A stretch of DNA of 47,307 nucleotides from Nitrospirota bacterium (GCA_023476565.1 JAMCVZ010000045.1:1-47307); one strand, 5' to 3'; positions 33,264 through 40,968 are shown, numbered from the stretch's first letter. Notes: generated by a model from the letters alone, not told the origin. Numbers and translations are program-made.

Positions 33264-33623
33264 GTGAGTAGAATCGTTACCTTTTATAAAACTATTGATG
33301 GGAGATGCCCGATACAAAATTTTCTTGATTCTTTGCCGTCAAAGGTTACACAAAAAGTAACATGGGTTCTTAGTTTACTGGAAGATTTGGATGTTGTACC
33401 GTCTTCGTATTTTAAAAAGCTTGTTGGCACAGAAGAAATTTGGGAATGCAGAATTCAGTTTGGTTCGAATGCATACCGTATATTTTGTTTCTTTGTGGAT
33501 AATTCTGTTATTGTGCTGACACACGGGTTTATAAAAAAGAGCCAAAAACCACCTAAACATGAAATAGAAAAGGCAGAGGCATATAGAAGAGACTTTTTAG
33601 AAAGGAGGAAAAGACATGAGTGA
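33264..33623 (+). CDS. HigB/RelE-superfamily toxin (phage Gp49-like)
   Basis: The 119-residue protein has the Gp49-like pattern: [20 protein letters not shown] at the start, then [12 protein letters not shown], then [20 protein letters not shown] and [20 protein letters not shown], ending with the [20 protein letters not shown] helix. Such toxins are ribosome-associated mRNA endonucleases. The start is a GTG directly behind the promoter, so the message may have almost no leader. The toxin comes first and the HTH antitoxin second with an 8-bp overlap, the order typical of higBA. Confidence 0.9.
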   Translation: MSRIVTFYKTIDGRCPIQNFLDSLPSKVTQKVTWVLSLLEDLDVVPSSYFKKLVGTEEIWECRIQFGSNAYRIFCFFVDNSVIVLTHGFIKKSQKPPKHEIEKAEAYRRDFLERRKRHE

Positions 33624-33891
33624 TCTAAAAAAATATATCAGTGGAAGAAAAAAAAGAGACAAGAAATTTGCTGAAGGATTCGACGACGGGTATGAACAAT
33701 TTAAAGTCGGAGTGATGCTTCGTCAGGCGCGCGAATCAGCAGGGTTAACCCAAGAAGAGCTTGCACATAGACTTAAAACTAAGAAGACAGCGATCTCAAG
33801 AATTGAGAATCACGCAGAAGATATCAAACTGTCAACTTTAGAGCGTGTCGCTTCAGCACTTGGAAAGAGACTGCAGGTTAGTATCGCATAA
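33616..33891 (+). CDS. XRE/HTH antitoxin (HigA-like)
   Basis: The 91-residue protein has a helix-turn-helix domain at about residues 33-88: [36 protein letters not shown] and [17 protein letters not shown] charged N-terminal arm (residues 1-30) probably wraps the toxin. An AGGAGG site precedes the ATG inside the toxin gene end. It should neutralise the upstream toxin and repress the shared promoter through the GGTTAACAT repeats. Base composition of the pair is AT-rich compared with the flanking operons, which fits acquisition. Confidence 0.9.
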   Translation: MSDLKKYISGRKKRDKKFAEGFDDGYEQFKVGVMLRQARESAGLTQEELAHRLKTKKTAISRIENHAEDIKLSTLERVASALGKRLQVSIA

Positions 33892-33900
33892 ATTTTGTAT

Positions 33901-33961
33901 GCCCGCAACGGCAGATAACAGAGTGCTTGAGGCTAACACCCAAAGACTTCGTCCTTCTCAA
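33901..33961. repeat. Direct repeat, copy B, right flank of the HigBA-like pair
   Basis: It begins GCCCGCAACGGCAGATAACA and ends TTCGTCCTTCTCAA, about 90 percent identical with copy A. It starts 10 bp after the antitoxin stop and leads into a decayed MazF-like gene. Confidence 0.85.
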
Positions 33962-33983
33962 GCACTCGAACCGTTAAGCGGCA

Positions 33984-34129
33984 ATGGCAAGACGCCCTGC
34001 ATTAGTTATCTCAGCATTAGACGGTGATGATCTCATTCTTTGCCCATTATTCTTTATCGTGCCGGCAATCTCAAACCAGAAAAACTGAGTGAAGTTCTTG
34101 AAAGAGCAGTTAAGATTATTCGCGAGTAA
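33984..34129 (+). pseudogene. MazF/PemK-like toxin remnant
   Basis: From 33984 the frame reads MARRPALVISALDGDDLILC, matching the RPALVIS and DGDDxILCQ strand pair of PemK/MazF-type endoribonucleases. The frame then changes and from 34046 reads IILYRAGNLKPEKLSEVLER and KIIRE before a stop at 34127, which matches the family C-terminus. About 60 middle residues are missing, with loss of frame, so the gene is dead. The N-terminal start is also short. It ends 25 bp from the convergent cimA stop. Confidence 0.65.
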
Positions 34130-34153
34130 ACAACCTTAAAAAACTCTATCCTA

Positions 34154-35722
34154 TCAGCCCTGCTCTTTCAGGAGCTTGTAATCGATGCTGTCCACAAGGG
34201 CCTGCCATGATGCCTCGATGATGTTTTCCGACACGCCGACAGTTCCCCACTTGCTTTCGTCGTCTCCCGACTCCACCAGAACACGCACCCGTGCGGACGT
34301 ACCCTTGCCTGCGGTGAGGACTCGCACTTTATAGTCATGGAGCTTGACTTTCCTCAACTCGGGATAGAATTTCTCAAGGGCCTTTCTCAACGCGTTGTCA
34401 AGGGCATTCACAGGACCGTTGCCCGTGGCGGCGGTATGCTCTATATTCTTCTCCACCTTGACCATGATGGTCGCTTCGCTGATCGGCACTTCCTTCTCTT
34501 TCCTCTTCTCGTCAATAACCCTGAAACCGATAAGGTCGAAAAACCGCCTGTGCAGTCCCAGTACCTTTTTCAGCAGAAGCTCAAAGGACGCCTCGGCGCC
34601 TTCAAATTGGAATCCCTGGTGCTCGAGTTCTTTCAGAGTATTGAGGATTTTCTCCACTTTCGGAGAATCGGGCTCCAGGCGTATGCCGAATTCCTCCGCT
34701 TTTCTGAGGATATTGCTTTTCCCGGCAAGGTCCGATATCAATACCCTCTGTGAATTGCCGACAAGCTCGGGTTTGATATGCTCATACGTCTCCGGCCTCT
34801 TCCTGATCGCGCTGACATGGATGCCGCCTTTGTGGGCAAAGGCGCTGTCTCCGACGAACGGCTGCCTTTTGAAGTGCCGCATATTGGCTATTTCGTTCAC
34901 GAATCTCGAAACATCCCTCAATCTTTTGAGCTTATCATCCGGCAGACATTTAAACCCCGATTTTACCTGGAGGTTGGGAATGACAGAGCAGAGATTGGCG
35001 TTGCCGCAGCGCTCGCCAAGGCCGTTGATCGTCCCCTGCACCTGGATCGCGCCTGCTTCGACTGCGGCAAGGGAACTTGCCACCGCACAGTCGGAATCGT
35101 TATGCATGTGGATCCCGAGAGGGGTTTTGACTTTCCTGACCACATCCTGGACGATTTTCTTTATCTCCTTCGGGAGATTGCCGCCGTTGGTATCGCATAA
35201 AACAAGGCAGTCGGCCCCTGCAGCTTCGGCGGCCTGCAGGCACTTAACCGTAAATTCAGGATTAGCCTTGTACCCGTCAAAGAAGTGCTCCGCGTCGAGG
35301 AACACCCTCTCAACGCGTTTCTTCAGGTAGGCAACGGAGTTGTGGATAATATCAAAGTTCTCTTCAATGGGGATCTTGAACAACTCCTTTACATGGAAGT
35401 CCCAGGTCTTGCCGACGATGGTGACGACCCGGGCGCCTGAATCAACGAGCGTCTTTATATTGTTATCATCCTGCACCTTGTGCCTCGGCCTGTGCGTGCT
35501 GCCGAAGGCCGCAATGACCGAACTTGAGAGCTTGAGTTTTTTGACCTTCTTGAAATACTCCGCGTCCTTCGGATTGGAGCCCGGCCATCCCCCTTCGATA
35601 TAGTGAATGCCGAGCTCGTCAAGCTTTTCGGTAATGCGCAGTTTATCTTCCACCGAAAAAGAGACGTCTTCCGCCTGGGAACCGTCCCTGAGTGTCGTAT
35701 CGTAAATCTCTATTTTTGGCAT
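34154..35722 (-). CDS. cimA: Citramalate synthase
   Basis: At 522 residues it has the length of TIGR00977 citramalate synthases. It opens MPKIEIYDTTLRDGSQAEDV with the metal- and substrate-binding DTTLRDG. HMHNDSDCAVA near residue 205 gives the second metal site, and QVQGTINGLGERCGNANL follows. A C-terminal LeuA-type allosteric domain with HTAATGNGPVNALDNALRKA starts near 395. It condenses pyruvate with acetyl-CoA to start isoleucine synthesis without threonine deaminase. It is last in the long leftward amino-acid run, 8 bp after lysC, and is likely feedback-controlled by isoleucine through the C-terminal domain. Confidence 0.95.
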   Translation of the reverse strand: MPKIEIYDTTLRDGSQAEDVSFSVEDKLRITEKLDELGIHYIEGGWPGSNPKDAEYFKKVKKLKLSSSVIAAFGSTHRPRHKVQDDNNIKTLVDSGARVVTIVGKTWDFHVKELFKIPIEENFDIIHNSVAYLKKRVERVFLDAEHFFDGYKANPEFTVKCLQAAEAAGADCLVLCDTNGGNLPKEIKKIVQDVVRKVKTPLGIHMHNDSDCAVASSLAAVEAGAIQVQGTINGLGERCGNANLCSVIPNLQVKSGFKCLPDDKLKRLRDVSRFVNEIANMRHFKRQPFVGDSAFAHKGGIHVSAIRKRPETYEHIKPELVGNSQRVLISDLAGKSNILRKAEEFGIRLEPDSPKVEKILNTLKELEHQGFQFEGAEASFELLLKKVLGLHRRFFDLIGFRVIDEKRKEKEVPISEATIMVKVEKNIEHTAATGNGPVNALDNALRKALEKFYPELRKVKLHDYKVRVLTAGKGTSARVRVLVESGDDESKWGTVGVSENIIEASWQALVDSIDYKLLKEQG

Positions 35723-35730
35723 AATAAAAT

Positions 35731-36954
35731 TTATTTCACCTCTGCCAGGTTGAATACATCATGCAGCACCCTCACTGCAAGCTCAGTATATTTCAAATCA
35801 ATAATGCAGGATACCTTTATCTCGGACGTGCTGATCATCATGATATTGATGCCGTGTCGTGCAAGCACCTCGAACATCTGTGCGGCAACGCCCGAATGGG
35901 TCCTCATGCCGACGCCTACGATGGAGATCTTCGCTATCCCTTCGCCGAGGTTCACACCGCCGGCGCCCAGTTCCTTTGCAATCCCTTCGGTCAGTTTCAA
36001 AGCCTTGCCGCTGTCTGTCTTCGGCACCGTAAAGGATATATCCGTGGCCTTTCCGCCGCTGCTCACATTCTGAACGATCATATCGACAACTATATTCGCT
36101 TCGGCTATTCCTTTGAACAGTTTGGCGGCAATGCCGGGTTTATCAGGAACTCCCATCACGGTCAGTTTGACCTGGTTTTTGTCGTACGCAACTCCTGATA
36201 CAACAACCTTTTCCATATCCTTATCCTCCCTGGTGACAAGCGTGCCGGGATTGTCGTTGAAACTCGACCTGACGACCACCGGTGTCCCGTATTTCATGGC
36301 GAATTCCACGGACCTTGTCTGGAGCACCTTTGCTCCCAGGCTTGCCAGTTCAAGCATTTCCTCATACGAAATCTTCTCGAGCTTTCGCGCTTCAGGTACG
36401 ATGTTCGGGTCGGTGGTATAGACGCCGTCGACATCAGTATAAATCTCGCACCTATCGGCATCCAGCGCCGAGGCTATTGCGACTGCCGAAAGGTCGGAGC
36501 CCCCCCTGCCGAGTGTCGTAACATCGGAACCGCCCTCGGTTATTCCCTGGAACCCGGCAACGACGATTATATACCCGTCATCGAGGGCCTTCCGCGCCCT
36601 TTCGCCGGTTATTCTTTCTATCTTTGCCTTTGTATGGAACGTGTCCGTTATTATCCCCATCTGCCGGCCGGTAAGCGCCATTGCCTTATGCCCCAACTCC
36701 CCGATCGCCATGGCCGTAAGTGCGCTGGTTATGCGCTCGCCCGACGAAAGGAGCAGGTCCATTTCCCTTTCGTTGGGATTGGATGACAGGTGGTGGGCGA
36801 GATTTATCAATTTGTCCGTCTCTCCCGACATGGCGGAGACGACGACAACGACTTTATTCCCTTCTCTGGCAGACCTGACGACACGCTCTGCAACCGCTTT
36901 TATTCTTTCCACGTTTGCAACGGACGTGCCGCCGTACTTCTGAACAATAAGCAT
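35731..36954 (-). CDS. lysC: Aspartate kinase
   Basis: The 407-residue protein starts [20 protein letters not shown], with the KYGGTS nucleotide motif, and has [20 protein letters not shown] near residue 147. Two ACT domains follow at about 265-400 ([20 protein letters not shown]-type, here starting [11 protein letters not shown], and [20 protein letters not shown]). It phosphorylates aspartate, the entry to lysine, threonine and methionine, and the ACT pair gives feedback control. Its ATG shares one base with the stop of the upstream gene (TAATG), showing tight coupling with the putative homoserine kinase. Confidence 0.97.
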   Translation of the reverse strand: MLIVQKYGGTSVANVERIKAVAERVVRSAREGNKVVVVVSAMSGETDKLINLAHHLSSNPNEREMDLLLSSGERITSALTAMAIGELGHKAMALTGRQMGIITDTFHTKAKIERITGERARKALDDGYIIVVAGFQGITEGGSDVTTLGRGGSDLSAVAIASALDADRCEIYTDVDGVYTTDPNIVPEARKLEKISYEEMLELASLGAKVLQTRSVEFAMKYGTPVVVRSSFNDNPGTLVTREDKDMEKVVVSGVAYDKNQVKLTVMGVPDKPGIAAKLFKGIAEANIVVDMIVQNVSSGGKATDISFTVPKTDSGKALKLTEGIAKELGAGGVNLGEGIAKISIVGVGMRTHSGVAAQMFEVLARHGINIMMISTSEIKVSCIIDLKYTELAVRVLHDVFNLAEVK

Positions 36955-38174
36955 TAACCTGAAACCCCCTTGATAAAATAATCCATCAGCTTATGCCCCT
37001 GTTCAACTACCATGATATCCCCTCTCTCCACAATGGACTCGTCGTAAGCGACACCGTCATTGTTTCTCCTGTCGCGGCTGTCGTATACGACAAACGGCAC
37101 GGGCTCATCGGTATGGGTCCTGAGCTTTACCGGCGTGGCATGGTCGGGCATAAGCAGCACGCGGTAATCCTTGAATCTCTCCTCCAGCCCCTTCATCACA
37201 GGGCCTACCACGAGCGCATCGAAATCCTCTATAGCCTTTATTTTATCTTTGCAATTCCCTGAATGGCCCGCCTCATCGGGGGCCTCGACATGGATGTAGA
37301 CAAAATCCACGTCTTTAAGGGCATCCAGCGCATATGCGGTTTTTCCCGCGTAGTTCGTATCGAGCCAGCCGGTTGCGCCGGGCACCTTGAGTATTTTGAA
37401 GCCCGCATATATGCCGAGCCCCCTGGTAAGATCGACCGCTGAAATAAGCGCGCCGCTCACGCCGTACTTTTCCCTGTATGCAGGCACCCGCGGCCTCTTC
37501 CCCTGGCCCCACAGCCATATGCTGTTCGCGGGCTTTTTACCGCTCTTTATTCTCTTTTTATTAACCGGGTGTCCTTCGAGTACACCTACAGACCATCTCA
37601 TGAGCTCCCTGAGCACCTCATCCCCCTCCCCCACGGGCAGATAATCAGTGATCTCTTTTTCGAGAATATCGTGGGGAGGAACGCACTCGACCTTATAACT
37701 GCCGTTCTTCCATACCATGAGATGCCTGTAGCTGACACCTTTATAAAGGGCCAGGTCTTTATCTTTCAGTCCGCTTTTAAGCGCATTGATAAGCTCTCCG
37801 GCCTCTTCCGTCGTTATATGCCCGCTGCTGTAGTCGTCCATCACGGCGCGGGTGCCGCCCTTGTTGAACCTGAGGGTTACAAGATTGCACCTGTAGGCGA
37901 TGTCGCTGTCATCCAGCTTTACGCCGATGCTTGCCGCCTCAAGCGGGGCCCTGCCCGTATAATAACGTGCGGGATCGTATCCGAGTATGCTGAGATTGGC
38001 AACATCCGAGCCGGGGTGGAACCCGGCCGGGATCGTGCGCACCTTGCCTGTGATACCCGAGCAGGCAAGTTTATCCATGTTCGGAGTTGCCGCCTTTTTA
38101 AGGGGGGTTGATCCGCCTAACTCATCAACAGGCCTGTCAGCCATTCCGTCCCCGATCATAACCACATATTTCAT
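36954..38174 (-). CDS. ApgM-type alkaline-phosphatase-superfamily protein, putative homoserine kinase
   Basis: The 406-residue protein belongs to the archaeal-type cofactor-independent phosphoglycerate mutase family: [20 protein letters not shown] with the metal-binding aspartate, [31 protein letters not shown], and a second metal site [20 protein letters not shown] near residue 357. From memory, the bacterial subfamily (TIGR02535) was named proposed homoserine kinase because it sits with threonine genes in genomes lacking ThrB. The same holds here: thrC, hom and lysC are in the same cluster and no GHMP-type thrB is in the window. Phosphoglycerate mutase activity remains the alternative. Confidence 0.85.
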   Translation of the reverse strand: MKYVVMIGDGMADRPVDELGGSTPLKKAATPNMDKLACSGITGKVRTIPAGFHPGSDVANLSILGYDPARYYTGRAPLEAASIGVKLDDSDIAYRCNLVTLRFNKGGTRAVMDDYSSGHITTEEAGELINALKSGLKDKDLALYKGVSYRHLMVWKNGSYKVECVPPHDILEKEITDYLPVGEGDEVLRELMRWSVGVLEGHPVNKKRIKSGKKPANSIWLWGQGKRPRVPAYREKYGVSGALISAVDLTRGLGIYAGFKILKVPGATGWLDTNYAGKTAYALDALKDVDFVYIHVEAPDEAGHSGNCKDKIKAIEDFDALVVGPVMKGLEERFKDYRVLLMPDHATPVKLRTHTDEPVPFVVYDSRDRRNNDGVAYDESIVERGDIMVVEQGHKLMDYFIKGVSG

Positions 38175-38183
38175 AAAAGCTCC

Positions 38184-38310
38184 TTCAAATCCGAAATCCT
38201 AAGCGCGAAATCCTAAATAAATCCAAATATTCAAAACTCGAAATTTATTCAGACTTTTGGGAATTGGAATTTTGGATTTGTTTAGGATTTCGAGTTTCGG
38301 ATTTAGAATT
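38184..38310. repeat. ATTTAGGATTT-word palindromic element between the NIL gene and the putative homoserine kinase gene
   Basis: TCCGAAATCCTAAGCGCGAA and AAATCCAAATATTCAAAACT on the left are matched by TTGGATTTGTTTAGGATTTC and GAGTTTCGGATTTAGAATTT on the right. It fills the gap from gene start to upstream gene stop. Confidence 0.8.
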
Positions 38311-38547
38311 TTACTCGATGACATCTCCTTCTATAAGCTCCACTTCGATTCCCTGGTCTCTGAGGGCTTGTATTCCCTTTTCGAGGTTGACTTCCTCTCC
38401 CTCGAGCTCCAGGATCATTTCTCCTACGGTATCGGTTACTCTTGCCCGTCTGATATTGGGAAGCACATCGTATTTTTTCGCCATGGTGAAAATGACCGGC
38501 TCTTTGATAAGCTGCTGAGGAAAAGTTAATTTCACACGCCTTTTCAT
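38311..38547 (-). CDS. NIL domain protein
   Basis: The 78-residue protein reads MKRRVKLTFPQQLIKEPVIF, then ANVRRARV-like NIRRARVTDTVGEMILELEG and a tail ALRDQGIEVELIEGDVIE, the small ACT-like NIL domain. NIL domains are found at the end of MetN transporters and, fused with ferredoxins, in the homocysteine-forming machinery of methanogens that uses aspartate semialdehyde and sulfide. Here it is free-standing, without ferredoxin cysteines. It lies between the carrier protein gene and the putative homoserine kinase gene. A methionine or homocysteine sensing role, or a place in sulfur transfer, is inferred from context. Confidence 0.88.
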   Translation of the reverse strand: MKRRVKLTFPQQLIKEPVIFTMAKKYDVLPNIRRARVTDTVGEMILELEGEEVNLEKGIQALRDQGIEVELIEGDVIE

Positions 38548-38560
38548 AGTATCTCCTTTT

Positions 38561-38640
38561 TTGCGTTATAGCATTGCGCGTTGTTGCGTTTATCGCGACA
38601 ACAAATTCTACTCTATAACGCAATAACGCTCAACGCTCTA
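38561..38640. repeat. GCGTTATAG-word palindromic element between the carrier gene and the NIL gene
   Basis: TGCGTTATAG at 38562-38571 and CTATAACGCA at 38613-38622 are exact complements, with extra TTGTTGCGTTTATCGCGACA and CAATAACGCTCAACGCT words. It abuts the carrier gene and supplies its stop codon region. Confidence 0.75.
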
Positions 38641-38920
38641 CGGTTATGCCGCCCCCCGCGATTGCCGGGACAATTGAAACCTCATCGCCGTCCTTTACCT
38701 GCGTCTGCTCTGCCTGCAAAAACCTTATGTCCTCTTCATTGACATAGATATTCACAAACCTTCTGACCTTGCCGCCCTCGGATATCCTTTCGGCGATCCC
38801 GGGATACCGTGTCTCGAGATCATTAATAAGATTTATTACCGTGCCGCTCTTGCCCTCAACCTCTTCTTTCCCCTGGGTCAACCTCTGGAGGGGTGTCGGA
38901 ATCCTGACCTTTACCGCCAT
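38630..38920 (-). CDS. ThiS/MoaD-like sulfur carrier protein with a C-terminal extension
   Basis: The 96-residue beta-grasp protein reads MAVKVRIPTPLQRLTQGKEE at the start, VRRFVNIYVNEEDIRFL in the middle, and VKDGDEVSIVPAIAGG at residues 75-90, the ubiquitin-like fold with terminal Gly-Gly. Unlike mature ThiS or MoaD it continues for six residues (GITVER). Adenylation by an E1 requires a free terminal Gly-Gly, so a peptidase should trim it; a JAMM peptidase and a MoeB-like E1 lie two and three genes upstream. This matches CysO/Mec and HcyS/HcyD logic. It directly follows thrC (58-bp gap). Confidence 0.92.
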   Translation of the reverse strand: MAVKVRIPTPLQRLTQGKEEVEGKSGTVINLINDLETRYPGIAERISEGGKVRRFVNIYVNEEDIRFLQAEQTQVKDGDEVSIVPAIAGGGITVER

Positions 38921-38978
38921 TTATTACCTCCTGTTTATTAAAATGAAAAAATTATGGAATTCCTTAATTTTAAACTTT

Positions 38979-40220
38979 TCATCTTGCACTTTGAATTTTG
39001 TTCAGCGTCTCTTCAAACGCGCCGAGATTCGGCTTTATATAATGGACTTCCGCCGTATGGCCCGTAAGGGCTTCCTGGGTCTTGAGCCCGTTGCCGGTAA
39101 TGCATACTACGGTGGTCTCGTTCCTGCCGATCCTGCCCTGCTCAATCAGTTTTTTCGTAGTCGCGATGGTAACGCCCCCGGCGGTCTCCGAGAAGATGCC
39201 TTCGGTTCTCGCAAGCAGTTTTATGCCGTCGATAATCTCCTCATCCGAAACATCTTCACCGTATCCGTTCGTTGCCTTTACGACCTGGCTCGCGTAAAAT
39301 CCATCCGCCGGGTTCCCGATTGCAAGCGACTTTGCAACGGTATTCGGTTTTACAGGCCTGATGACATCCGTGCCCTGTTTTATAGCGGCGGCAATGGGTG
39401 AGCACCCGGTAGCCTGCGCGGCAAAGACCTTTGTCCCAAGCTCTTTCAGGATGCCTATTTCCTTGAACTCCTTGAACGCCTTCCATACCTTGGTGAGCAG
39501 TGAGCCGCTGGCGCACGGCACAACAACATTATCGGGGGCCTCCCACCCCAGTTGTTCGATGATCTCAAACCCCTGGGTCTTAGATCCCTCGGCATAAAAA
39601 GGCCTGATATTTATATTTACAAAAGCCCATTTGTATTTATTGGCTATCTCGCTGCAGAGCCTGTTGACCTCGTCATAATTTCCGTCGACAGCCACAAGAT
39701 TGGGCTCATATACAAGCGAAGCGACTATTTTGCTCTGCTCCAGGGTGGCCGGGATGAAAACAAACCTTTTGAAACCGGCTTTCGCGCCGTGGGCGGAAAC
39801 GGAATGCGCGAGATTGCCCGTGGATGCGCAGGCCACGGTATCGAAGCCGAACTCCTTTGCCTTCGTGAGGGCAACCGCCACAACCCTGTCTTTGAATGAA
39901 AGCGTCGGATGCACCACCGTATCATCTTTTATATATAATTCCCTGACCCCGAGCTCCCGGGCAAGATTATCGGCCTTTACCAGGGGTGTAAACCCCGATT
40001 GCAGGCCAACCTGGGGTTCGCCGTTTATCGGGAGGAGTTCCTTATAGCGCCAGAGGTTCTTCTCCCTCTTTTCTATATTTTTCCTCGTCAATACACGCTT
40101 TATTCTCTTGTAATCATAAACGACCTCCAACGGACCGAAACAAAACTCGCAGACATATATAGGGTCAACAGGATACTCCCTGCCGCACTCTCTGCATTTA
40201 AGACCGCTCACATACCCCAT
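38979..40220 (-). CDS. thrC: Threonine synthase-like PLP enzyme with N-terminal zinc ribbon
   Basis: The 413-residue protein has an N-terminal zinc ribbon (CRECGREY and VCEFCFG, residues 9-33). The PLP-binding lysine is in HPTLSFKDRVVAVAL near residue 109, then ACASTGNLAHSVSAHGAKAG near 131 and CASGSLLTKVWKAF near 235. That is a fold-type II threonine synthase, converting O-phosphohomoserine to threonine. Being cotranscribed with a sulfur carrier and a NIL protein, it might instead, or also, replace the phosphate by sulfur to give homocysteine; this is inference only. A promoter, a leader hairpin and a good AGGAGG site precede the ATG. Confidence 0.92.
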   Translation of the reverse strand: MGYVSGLKCRECGREYPVDPIYVCEFCFGPLEVVYDYKRIKRVLTRKNIEKREKNLWRYKELLPINGEPQVGLQSGFTPLVKADNLARELGVRELYIKDDTVVHPTLSFKDRVVAVALTKAKEFGFDTVACASTGNLAHSVSAHGAKAGFKRFVFIPATLEQSKIVASLVYEPNLVAVDGNYDEVNRLCSEIANKYKWAFVNINIRPFYAEGSKTQGFEIIEQLGWEAPDNVVVPCASGSLLTKVWKAFKEFKEIGILKELGTKVFAAQATGCSPIAAAIKQGTDVIRPVKPNTVAKSLAIGNPADGFYASQVVKATNGYGEDVSDEEIIDGIKLLARTEGIFSETAGGVTIATTKKLIEQGRIGRNETTVVCITGNGLKTQEALTGHTAEVHYIKPNLGAFEETLNKIQSAR

Positions 40221-40251
40221 AAGAACCTCCTTAGCCTGTTCCTGAGAAATT

Positions 40252-40277
40252 TTTCTGAAAGAAGATTTCTTCAGAAA
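40252..40277 (-). promoter_or_regulatory. Hairpin in the thrC leader
   Basis: TTTCTGAAAGAA (40252-40263) and TTCTTCAGAAA (40267-40277) pair with one bulged base around GAT. It is in the untranslated leader between the candidate promoter and the ribosome-binding site. No peptide-coding attenuator or known riboswitch is recognised. Confidence 0.4.
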
Positions 40278-40294
40278 CTCGGAATGAAAGATAT

Positions 40295-40323
40295 ATTTTA
40301 CTTAAAAACAGTCAGAAAATCAA
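40295..40323 (-). promoter_or_regulatory. Candidate promoter of the thrC-led transcript
   Basis: On the reverse strand TTGATT (40318-40323) is followed after exactly 17 bp by TAAAAT (40295-40300), 75 bp upstream of the thrC ATG. The 223-bp gap before thrC is the largest in this cluster, so thrC to cimA may form their own transcript. Confidence 0.6.
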
Positions 40324-40443
40324 AGAAGTTTCGGATAAATTCCCGGGCCTCCGATCGCTTGCCGGCGCCCTCGGGCCTATTGCGGCACGAAAAAAATTAT
40401 CGGCCTTCCGGCAGCAAGCCAATCCGGACAGCCCCGCCCGGGC

Positions 40444-40878
40444 TCAGTCCGCCGGGGTTTGTTTTACGGCAATCTCGATTGCCCTGATCTCTTCGCTTTT
40501 TATTGAGAAGGCCTTCGCAACCGGTTGCTCCTCACACAAACTTACGATAACGTAAACGGCATCACCATGAGCCGGCTCCCCGTCCCATAAGGCAAGCTCT
40601 CGATCTTTTTGTGACGGATAAGCCGCCGAGGAGGGATGAGAATGAAAAATTGAAATCATAGCAAGGCTGTTCGCCCGCAGGTCTCTATTGACGGCAGCTT
40701 GTTCGCTCGGATCCATCATGTAGCTCACGGGAGAGCTCTCGCTGTTGGCCATCCTGTAAATCTTCGTTATCTCATTCCCGCTGCCTGCAAGAATCCCGCA
40801 GGCTTCGTCCGGATAGCCCGCCCTGCAATGGGCGATCATCTCATCATAAATGTGTTTGGGGATTATCAATTGGTTCAT
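40444..40878 (-). CDS. JAMM/Mov34-type metallopeptidase (CysO-cleaving Mec/HcyD-like)
   Basis: I place the start at the ATG at 40878 (144 residues, MNQLIIPKHIYDEMIAHC); sequence before it comes from a repeat. The JAMM motif is complete: the glutamate in PDEACGILAG near residue 27 and HSHPSSAAYPSQKD near residue 78 (HxHP, six residues, then SxxD). Such zinc peptidases cut after Gly-Gly of ubiquitin-like carriers. In mycobacteria Mec releases cysteine from CysO; in Wolinella HcyD removes the extra C-terminal residue of HcyS before activation. The neighbouring carrier ends in Gly-Gly plus six residues, a fitting substrate. Confidence 0.92.
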   Translation of the reverse strand: MNQLIIPKHIYDEMIAHCRAGYPDEACGILAGSGNEITKIYRMANSESSPVSYMMDPSEQAAVNRDLRANSLAMISIFHSHPSSAAYPSQKDRELALWDGEPAHGDAVYVIVSLCEEQPVAKAFSIKSEEIRAIEIAVKQTPAD

Positions 40879-40891
40879 CTTTATGAGCCGG

Positions 40892-40962
40892 CGAGGGGCA
40901 AGGGGGAGGCAGGAAGATATCACGTGGAATTAGAAAGCCCCAGTGCCTATTGCCTCTATCCC
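40892..40962. repeat. GGCAATAGGC-word palindromic element between the E1 gene and the JAMM gene
   Basis: GAGGGGCAAGGGGGAGGCAG on one side is answered by CCCCAGTGCCTATTGCCTCT on the other. It shares the words with 23129-23218 and, as there, fills the gap between codirectional genes. Confidence 0.55.
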
Positions 40963-40968
40963 AAAGTT

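Noticed and set aside
33160-33961. Integron-type attC sites for the direct repeats around the HigBA-like pair
   Set aside because: The repeats lack the paired RYYYAAC and GTTRRRY core sites and the needed inner symmetry, so they are reported only as direct repeats.
33845-34027. 60-codon plus-strand frame over the second direct repeat
   Set aside because: It starts inside the antitoxin gene in another frame and crosses the repeat; the MazF-like reading in a different frame explains the last part better.
34395-35330. 311-codon plus-strand frame opposite cimA
   Set aside because: Shadow of citramalate synthase; no recognisable protein features of its own.
40221-40323. Known riboswitch or tRNA-type T-box upstream of thrC
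   Set aside because: The leader is short and has only a simple hairpin; no SAM, lysine, T-box or threonine-leader peptide pattern could be recognised.
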